Positions 60,201-64,000 of a stretch of 64,000 bases of DNA are shown piece after piece. Position numbers and translations under genes: made by a program. Numbering within the stretch: the stretch's first letter is position 1; the number at the start of each line of letters is the position of its first letter. The notes beneath the pieces are model-generated. The model saw only the letters and a list, made by a program, of their open reading frames with translations. It ran no database searches and was not told where the DNA came from. This DNA comes from Eupeodes corollae. Taxonomy: Eukaryota > Arthropoda > Insecta > Diptera > Syrphidae. The stretch is from contig NC_079147.1 of assembly GCF_945859685.1 (NCBI RefSeq), forward strand, positions 215,205,578-215,269,577, read 5' to 3'.

Positions 60201-62032
60201 CCTACAGTTTATATGCCGAATCCGACCAGCTAATTTTTAGAAAGCACTTTTTCATGACAAGATTTAGTCTTGGAGAATTTGTCAATTCCTCGCAAGAGAC
60301 AGTACCCGTAAAAGGACTTAGATGGAATAGGCAGGGATCGAACCCAAGACCTCTGGCATGACAGTACAATGCACTAACCATCATGCCATGGGTACTACCG
60401 AACCCATCGAATAGTACTGGAATTAATAGGACCGAAAGGTAGTTTCTAACCCTACAATGAAGAGATTAATCAATATCTTTTTCGATAGAAGAGCTTGATG
60501 CTGAACTCTACCAAACACCTTTGAAATATCAAGTACAATAATTTTATCTTTCTTCAAAACGATGTAGAGATTGTTTCCAACTGTTAGGCGAGATAAAAGC
60601 CATACTGTCAGTCATTAAGAAGCTTTCGTTATCCCAGATATTTCTCAGCTGAAAACTAATCAGCGATGCCATGACCTTGAAAAAAGGGACGTAAATGGAA
60701 TAAGACGATATTTAAAGGAGGATGAAGATTCGCCTTTTTCAGAGACCGATTGGATTAATGCTGTTTTTTATCCACTCGGAAATAGACCTGTAGGACAGAT
60801 GAAAAGCCCACGCAGAGTATTCCCCAGCGCTGAAGAATACATTACTAGAACAATATCCATTTAATTAGTTCAACGAAGTTTTGATCGATGCCAGCTTATT
60901 TGCAGAAAATAAAAATTGTTTGATTCAGCTGAATTTTAGATCACCTAAGAAATGCAACTTTCGAAGGAAGTGCACATTTTGCTAATCTATCCAAGTTTTT
61001 ATTTTTCAATAAGCGAGTTATCATGGTAGATCAAGTTCATGGGTCAACAAATTTAAGGCGCAGTCATTTTTGATGCAAGAACCACAAGTTCAAATGTTCC
61101 ATAATAACTTATTGCTCTACATATCACTTTAAGAAACTATGTATTTCCTCAAATCGTGAAAATAAAAGTTTGACCCATGAGGGTCATCGAAACTTAACAG
61201 TTTTGTGTCTGAAAAAAAAACTCATTGGAGTTTTGAAAAATTCCAATGACATAACTTTCTGTTGGTCATCAATTGATGGTTTTTATTAAGTTTCATTCCT
61301 TTAAGATAGCTGTTAAAAAATGTTAATTGAATTTTTGTTTTATTTTCGCCACAACATCAAAAGAGTTGGAGCAACTTAAAATTTCTCGTCTGCAAGCTGC
61401 TATTGATGCCGTTTGTATGTCCTCCCTTTATGCTTTTTCTGTACGATCCTTTTTAAGTAAGAATAAAAGACACATTGAAATTTCAGTAAGCTATTATATG
61501 TACGTCTGGTAATACCTTGGTCTCTAAACAAATCGATTTTAGGTTTCTAAACACTAAGGACTTTGGGAGAAAAAAACTCTGTTGTTAACATCAATAGATG
61601 GCACAATAAACATCAATATTAGAAAAAGATCAAAAAAGTATTTTTGAAAATTTGTGCGTGTATTCAGTTGACGAGGAGTAAATAGCCAAAATATTAAAAA
61701 GAAAAAACCAAATGATAAAAATTAATTAAGCTGATAAAAAAGTTTTAAGGCAGACGCATCAATTCTTTAATATTTTGTCATCATGATTTAAAATTCAACT
61801 ATCAATAGTTTCGGTCGTACTCTACTCATATAAACCTTATTAAACCCGTCCTTATAAATAAGCAATCTTCTTAATACTTTTAGCTTAAAATTTATTGAAT
61901 GTAGATTGTAGGTGGAACTAAGGTAGATATAAGAGAAATACAAAACTCACCTGAAAATGTCCCATTGCACATAAAAGAAATAATCAGTAGAAAGCTCCAT
62001 AAACATTTCGATTGCATCACAACTGAGTCCAT
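32975..62032 (-). CDS. dpr19: Dpr-family two-Ig neuronal receptor (dpr19-like), six coding exons
   Basis: The gene encodes a secreted-pathway immunoglobulin receptor; Dpr proteins bind DIP partners on neuronal surfaces and guide synaptic matching. Exons (minus) are 62032-61951, 54177-54026, 52556-52346, 44426-44315, 44148-43760 and 33243-32975. All introns are GT-AG, with phases 1, 0, 1, 2 and 1, giving 404 residues in one frame. Residues 1-27 are a signal peptide. Ig domain 1 spans about 54-149 with C69, W81 and C131. Ig domain 2 spans about 150-315 with C172, W186 and C299. A Ser-rich insert lies inside Ig 2, followed by an 88-residue tail. Sequons include N53 and N297. The frame is open further upstream (to 62287), but the M at 62032 starts a good signal peptide. 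The Dpr family is certain. The dpr19 paralogue is from memory (blocks LSTHSSDKRF and CKLKRATENP) and is tentative. Confidence 0.9.
33300..35260. other. Intron 5 sequence, no feature seen
   Basis: Intronic AT-rich DNA between the last exon and the nested retrotransposons. The 34245-34514 open frame has no recognisable family. Confidence 0.5.
35331..37963 (-). mobile_element. Family A RNase H-type non-LTR element nested in family B
   Basis: From the 5' side: an endonuclease-RT linker (LKLLLDVHFPG, about 37900-37830), FIPKAG near 37335, and RT block GTPQGGVLSPLLW (36984-37217). The catalytic block YANDVAIAV (36684-36953) has the usual YADD as YAND. RNase H follows with FWVPGHRDIPGNCRADELA (35722-36057), then a terminal zinc motif CRSCMDEEEEETISHLLC (35423-35707). 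The element is 5' truncated, has many frameshifts and is interrupted by a SINE (37538-37794). It ends in AACCTAACCTAACCT. It belongs to the RNase H-bearing I-like superfamily; clade not resolved. Confidence 0.88.
37538..37794 (+). mobile_element. tRNA-derived SINE, copy 3, inside family A
   Basis: The SINE begins GTAGTACCCGTG, as the 60-kb copy does, but most of the tRNA-like head including the B box is deleted. The body (GGGTACTGCCTCTTGCGAGG ... CGGACTGCTGCGCCACC) and AATTAAA tail are present. Target duplications of 12 bases (TTTGGTACAATG) at 37526-37537 and 37795-37806 are exact. Removing the SINE rejoins the family A frame around NNIVP. Confidence 0.88.
38816..40088. other. Intron 5 sequence, no feature seen
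   Basis: AT-rich intronic DNA with short open frames only. Confidence 0.45.
40089..40272 (-). mobile_element. tRNA-derived SINE body, copy 4 (head missing)
   Basis: On the minus strand this holds the body of the family (AAGTAATTCTTGTCATGAAAA ... CGGACTGTTGCACCACC) and the TTTATTTTATTT tail. The tRNA-like head is absent, so it is 5' truncated. No clear target duplication. Confidence 0.75.
40273..42235. other. Intron 5 sequence, no feature seen
   Basis: No coding exon or transposon was recognised. Confidence 0.45.
42236..42660 (+). pseudogene. Mariner/IS630-type transposase remnant
   Basis: The 86-residue frame 42339-42599 aligns by eye with the central part of mariner-like transposases. QNCRFWDSE...VIVEK matches the block before VTVWCG, and GGIVEIYFFEIGAFQAVNV corresponds to the GGIIGPYFFE...AVTVN block. 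The catalytic motif after it (WFQQDGA) is missing. Upstream, AAGGGTGTCCCAAAATTAAT at about 42236-42256 resembles a terminal inverted repeat of such elements. No matching right end was found. Dead and internally deleted. Confidence 0.65.
42661..43759. other. Intron 5 sequence next to exon 5, no feature seen
   Basis: No coding exon or repeat was recognised before the exon 5 donor (GTAAGT, 43759-43754). Confidence 0.5.
43760..44148 (-). CDS. dpr19: dpr exon 5: second half of Ig 2 with Ser-rich insert
   Basis: The acceptor is TTTTCACAG (44157-44149) and the donor G|GTAAGT (43759). The exon completes W186 and encodes residues 187-315: YHDNKMVNYDSQDG, a Ser/Gly/His-rich insert of roughly 60 residues, then VLTIQEVHFHHAGNYTCAPSNARPASITVHVLR with the second Ig cysteine C299. 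The insert sits where other Dpr proteins have a short loop and is encoded largely by a CTG/CTA-type triplet repeat read on the opposite strand. Confidence 0.95.
43962..44031. repeat. Coding triplet repeat (CTG/CTA type) for polyserine
   Basis: Imperfect CTG, CTA and CTC triplets on the plus strand, read as AGC, AGT and TCN serine codons in dpr exon 5. Mixed codons suggest age rather than fresh slippage. A plus-strand frame here (Cys/Tyr-rich) is not a gene. Confidence 0.85.
44315..44426 (-). CDS. dpr19: dpr exon 4: first half of Ig 2
   Basis: The acceptor is TTTTCG..AACAG (44431-44427) and the donor G|GTAAGAAA (44314). The exon completes E149, encodes residues 150-185 (AVAEITGAPD...LECKLKRATENPSFVF) and ends inside the W186 codon. 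C172 is the first cysteine of Ig 2. Intron 4 to the next exon is only 166 bases. Confidence 0.95.
44431..45764. other. Intron 3 sequence, no feature seen
   Basis: AT-rich intronic DNA without recognisable exons or elements. Confidence 0.5.
45765..47175 (-). mobile_element. Family B RNase H-type non-LTR element, copy C
   Basis: From the 5' side: TKAGK (about 47160), FLDIEGAFNNVDTS (about 46930-46880), RKPQGGVLSSLLWNLVVNE (46755-46695), YADNVAIAVSGN in 46416-46682, and TVWWTALEKGIN...QRSACL (46007-46333). The catalytic YADD reads YADN. The sequence then jumps directly to the zinc-motif region (TTCTGCAAAAGTCATTTGAG, about 45927-45946), so most of RNase H is deleted. The 3' end (45765 to about 45920) matches family B at 35261 and 37964. 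5' truncated and frameshifted. Confidence 0.85.
47176..49277. other. Intron 3 sequence, no feature seen
   Basis: AT-rich DNA. A GGCATC-type short repeat lies near 48581-48606. No gene recognised. Confidence 0.45.
49278..49580 (-). pseudogene. 3' tail of a Jockey/CR1-like element (family D)
   Basis: Nucleotide similarity to 25595-25920 runs in order: GGAAAAG-GGTTGAAAGGAG-TGTC, GTGCA-TGGTTTTGAATTC, ATATTC, then a weaker stretch to GTCAATATAAATATAAAATACG. It is more diverged than the 25-kb copy and holds only the C-terminal end. Confidence 0.6.
49650..50760 (-). pseudogene. Second Jockey-type reverse-transcriptase remnant (family E)
   Basis: On the minus strand, GVPQCRHFGPLLFLLTIID (about 50615-50560) is followed by SLYADDPTFDKSI (about 50512-50475), which keeps the catalytic YADD. 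A SINE is inserted right after it. Downstream (50270-49700) come decayed thumb and C-terminal blocks including RIKRFQRHSLRFSL and FVFKLTAPLMT. The right half has no intact frame. It differs from family D at the GVPQ block, so it is listed separately. Confidence 0.65.
50287..50473 (+). mobile_element. tRNA-derived SINE, copy 5, inside family E
   Basis: The head fragment CCATGATGATTAGTGTG (50288-50304) is joined to body sequence (AAGTAATTCTTGTCATGAAAA ... GATTGTTGCACCACCCAATTAATT) by an internal deletion that removes the B box. Target duplications of 12 bases (TTAATGGACTTA) at 50275-50286 and 50474-50485 are exact. It interrupts the reverse transcriptase just after YADD. Confidence 0.85.
50761..52345. 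other. Intron 3 sequence next to exon 3, no feature seen
   Basis: AT-rich, with a short CGACCAACGA-type low-complexity stretch near 51870-51918. No exon or element recognised. Confidence 0.45.
52346..52556 (-). CDS. dpr19: dpr exon 3: main part of Ig 1
   Basis: The acceptor is TGTATCAAG (52565-52557) and the donor G|GTAAGTTTTG (52345). It encodes residues 79-148, starting VSWIRRKDFQLLTVG and continuing through DRGFYECQLSIYPTQSIFIELKVV. W81 and C131 are the core Ig residues. The DRGFYEC block is the usual Dpr DxGxYEC signature. This is the most conserved exon and fixes the family. Confidence 0.97.
52557..53435. other. Intron 2 sequence, no certain feature
   Basis: The 102-residue plus-strand frame at 53178-53486 was examined and not recognised. 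GACACCCTGTAC at 53391-53402 resembles a mariner end but has no partner. Confidence 0.4.
53436..53560 (-). pseudogene. Tiny reverse-transcriptase relic in intron 2
   Basis: On the minus strand this reads ETNYGVPQDSALISFLFI, which looks like a decayed GVPQGSVLSPLLF block, and the DNA (GCGGAGTCCTGAGGCACACC) parallels the same block at 26487 and 60030. Too short to assign further. Confidence 0.4.
54026..54177 (-). CDS. dpr19: dpr exon 2: start of Ig 1
   Basis: The acceptor is TTCTATTTTCAG (54189-54178) and the donor ACT|GTAAGTACAT (54025). It completes D28 and encodes residues 29-78: a Ser/Thr/Gln-rich linker (SSASIQNHFSTSTQSHF), then NNTRVIAQKGGLAILPCVVKLNSPAT. C69 begins the Ig 1 disulphide. 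N53 is a potential glycosylation site. Confidence 0.93.
54178..56640. other. Intron 1 sequence, no feature seen
   Basis: AT-rich DNA with a CCACCACCACC run near 55170-55189. No gene recognised. Confidence 0.45.
56650..59450 (+). mobile_element. Non-LTR retrotransposon, decayed, plus strand
   Basis: The frame 56702-57013 holds an endonuclease-RT linker (SCWYDEEFRKSRKKSFALL). RT blocks follow: GLDGIPVELYKN at 57369, FKKGDP and ENYREISVLSS near 57507-57560 after an in-frame stop, and TGVRQGCILSPF near 57915. The frame 58021-58779 (252 residues) begins with LLYADDIVILTD, retaining the catalytic YADD, and includes the thumb block YKYQGFT. A zinc-like CPLCNLNEDTNISHF lies near 58857-58901. The 3' end is A/T-rich near 59420-59450. 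Several shifts and stops make it inactive. Clade not assigned. Confidence 0.82.
59452..60960 (-). mobile_element. Jockey/CR1-like element (family D), interrupted by a SINE
   Basis: On the minus strand from 60600 downward: VLDISKVFGRVQHQALLSK (about 60545-60490), then the SINE, then GVPQGSVLSPTPF (about 60042-60005) and CFVDDIILSFSYS (near 59965-59920). FVDD stands where YADD is usual. AFTRPKLEFNSHIWAGAP follows (near 59720-59665), and a C-terminal part runs to 59452. It is the same family as 25560-27040. Stops and shifts are frequent. It lies in dpr intron 1 on the gene's own strand. Confidence 0.8.
60087..60399 (-). mobile_element. tRNA-derived SINE, copy 6 (longest, reference copy)
   Basis: At 313 bp this is the fullest copy. 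On the minus strand it starts GGTAGTACCCATGGCATGAT, with an A-box region TGGTTAGTGCATTG, a perfect B box GGTTCGATCCC, the body (CGGGTACTGTCTCTTGCGAGG, CTTGTCATGAAAAAGTGC, CTGTAGGTCCCCTCC, GTTGTAAGTCACTAGGCCC, CGGACTGTTGCGCCACCC) and an ATTTATTTATTTATTTTTTT tail. Exact 14-base target duplications (GAACCCATCGAATA) flank it at 60073-60086 and 60400-60413. Two small open frames over it are not genes. Confidence 0.93.
60961..61950. other. Intron 1 sequence next to exon 1, no feature seen
   Basis: A 61-residue frame at 61327-61512 (RLQAAIDAVCMSSLYAFSV) was looked at and not recognised. The remainder is AT-rich. Confidence 0.45.
61951..62032 (-). CDS. dpr19: dpr exon 1: signal peptide
   Basis: The donor is TCAG|GTGAGTTTTG (61950). 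It encodes residues 1-27 (MDSVVMQSKCLWSFLLIISFMCNGTFS), a positively charged start, a hydrophobic core and a small-residue end, as expected for a signal peptide. The frame stays open upstream to 62287 through Arg/His-rich and Pro/Ile-repeat sequence that looks like low-complexity leader, so the M at 62032 (or the inner M at residue 6) is preferred. The transcription start is not visible. Confidence 0.75.
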
Positions 62033-64000
62033 TATATTGATCCTTATTCTCCTCCTCTTGCTGTAGAGTGGTATTGGTATCGTTATCGGAATCGGTATCG
62101 CTATTGGTCTAGGTCTTGGTAATCGTATTCGTATTGAATTGTATCGGTGATGATGATGTCTTCTTCTATTTCTATCAACTATTGAATTGAACATCGATGG
62201 TGTTGACTTTTGGCTCTTCGTTGAGTCAATGGATTTTTCAATATGACAAAAACGAAGACGAAGGAGGAAATGCAAGGAACAAACCACTCACTATCTTATT
62301 CACACTTTGGTTGTGTTGGTTGTTTTCTCTTTATTTTGTTCTTGTATTTAATTTCTTTATTGTTCGAAGCTTTTTACGGTAAGTGGTAAAGCAGCTCAAA
62401 GAATTCACCAATATTAGGGTTGAAGCAGTGCAAGAGCATCAACTGTGCGTCAATTGCTTGCAATGTTCTTTTAATGCTGCGGCGGCGTTAGCGTTGGCGG
62501 AAGTAGAAAATCAAAGATCAACAATAGTGAATCAAAAAAGCGCAATGAAATAAACAATTAAACGAAACAGAAGGAGTTTGATGGCTGATTGTGATGATGG
62601 CTGATGGGAATTAAATGCAAACTTAGTCGTGGAAAAAGCATTTAATGAACCATTCCGTTTTCATTGAATCCTTATGCATATAGTCTGTGGTGGTGTCGTC
62701 TCTTGTGACTTAAAAGTTCTTTAGAATCTTTTGTTCTTTTATGTTTTTTTCTTCAGTTTTCTGTTTTCTATTTTTTGTTTTGTATTTTTTATTTTTGTTT
62801 CGTTTCTAGAGCAAGAACTCCTCCTTGATTTTCTTTGTCAACTTTTGCATAGCAATTTCCCTTATCCTTGGTCTTTCGAGTCTTATGCCATGTTTACACT
62901 TGAGTATCATATTTTTTCTCCTAAAAGCCTGCTTATTGTGATAAATTTAATCGCTCGTTCGTTTGTTCGTTGCGTTGCAAAGGAAAAAGATGCTGTGCAC
63001 TGGGAAATCATAGAAGTACATGATTTTCTGCTTCTTCGGGTTTTCCGCTTTCCGTTTTTCTTTTTTTTTCTATTTACATTGAAAAAGCCTCCTCCTTTTC
63101 AAGTGCAGACGAATTAAGCCAGTTAATATGAGTTATTTGGCCCATAGGAACAATCGGTAGGTGTATCTGTATCTGTATCTGTATCTATATCTATCTATTT
63201 ATTGTGGAAATCCTTCTTGGTATGGTTTTGTTGTATATGAAAGAGTATGAGTTCGGTATGAATGCACGAGCATGTGTGTGATGTCGCAATGCGGATGAAA
63301 TTAAATTTGACTCCTGTTTGTAGTCGAATCTTTGCTGTGATTATTCACTTTGGCTTCGTTTGGGGATCTCAACACACTTTTTTTATGGTTGAATGATTAT
63401 TTTGCTTTATTTCTGTTCGGTACAAGGTTTTTCTTTGCTTTGTGTGATGACGGCTGCCTGGAAATGAAATAAGAGAATGTGCAATTTAGTCATAAATATT
63501 TCAATTTTCTTTTTGTGATAATATATAGAATGATGTTCGGTTAGGTTTTACGGGGAATACAAACATTGCTTCCTCCCTTAAGAAGGAGGGAGGGGAGGAT
63601 GGAATATGAATTATAATCAAAAGAGTGGATACAAACAAAAGATTTTGGGTCTTTGATTTGACATGTATGATGGCAGACACATCATAAATGATTATACCTT
63701 TGATGATGAGGGGGGATTAATATTTTATTCTCATTTCTAAATGTCTCCTCTAGATGCGCGAAGAGATATGAATATGAATATTATCGTTTTGAAGAATATT
63801 AAGCTGAAAGCATCAAGCTCTTCGACATAGGAAAGTTATATCAGTTTACCTGTTACAAAGGTTGCTTCGAAGATTGTTACAGACAAGAGGTTTTGTTATT
63901 CCTTGGAAACGTGAAAAAAATAAATTCGTCATAAATGAGTTTTTTTTTAAAGACGTAGAAATATAAATTGAAATAAAAAGTTTGCCACATGAAAGGTGGG
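62033..64000. promoter_or_regulatory. Presumed dpr 5' leader and upstream region
   Basis: By position this should hold the 5' untranslated sequence and possibly the promoter, but no start site or TATA box can be singled out. It has a GGTATC-like hexamer repeat at 62070-62140 and a TGTATC repeat at 63164-63198. No other gene was recognised. The call is by inference. Confidence 0.3.

Noticed and set aside
60202..60384. Small minus-strand frame repeated at 14297-14527
   Set aside because: The shared peptide (MMVSA-DCHARGLGFDPC) is a translation of the SINE tRNA-like head, not a protein family.
62731..63117. 128-residue Phe-rich plus-strand frame
   Set aside because: The residues come from T runs, giving a false membrane-protein look. 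No conserved motif.

Overview
This is nuclear DNA from a fly, most likely a brachyceran dipteran; I cannot name the species. The window is strongly AT-rich, and its one host gene is split into small exons over about 29 kb, with splice signals at every junction. The exon-encoded protein belongs to the insect Dpr family of neuronal immunoglobulin receptors. It runs on the minus strand from a signal-peptide exon at 62032-61951 to a stop codon at 32977-32975. The six coding exons join in frame to 404 codons, all with GT-AG introns. The paralogue looks like dpr19, from memory of the Drosophila family.

The left half (1 to about 32.9 kb) holds no recognisable host gene. It contains a 357-bp tandem duplication, a decayed BEL-like LTR with a tRNA-Tyr primer-binding site, a repeat with diverged ~168-bp units, and fragments of RTE-like and I-like non-LTR retrotransposons. 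The main feature is an apparently intact BEL/Pao LTR retrotransposon at 17761-24127. Its LTRs differ only in the length of a T run, its target duplication is exact (CATAC), and it has one open polyprotein of 1749 residues. Downstream lie further non-LTR remnants (24.5-27.0 kb) and a long AT-rich stretch.

The right half is the dpr gene, whose long introns are filled with decayed transposons. Intron 5 holds two nested RNase H-encoding non-LTR elements, a SINE inside one of them, and a mariner remnant. Intron 3 holds a third RNase H-type copy and two Jockey-like fragments. Intron 2 may hold a tiny reverse-transcriptase relic. Intron 1 holds one plus-strand non-LTR element and a Jockey-like copy interrupted by a SINE.

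The most interesting item is a tRNA-derived SINE family present six times (12.4, 14.4, 37.5, 40.1, 50.3 and 60.1 kb). Copies carry a tRNA-like head with pol III A and B boxes, a shared body and a TTTA-rich tail. Four copies are bounded by 12-14 bp target duplications that can be read directly. Three of those four sit inside older retrotransposons, which gives a relative order of insertions. No tRNA, rRNA or CRISPR was seen.
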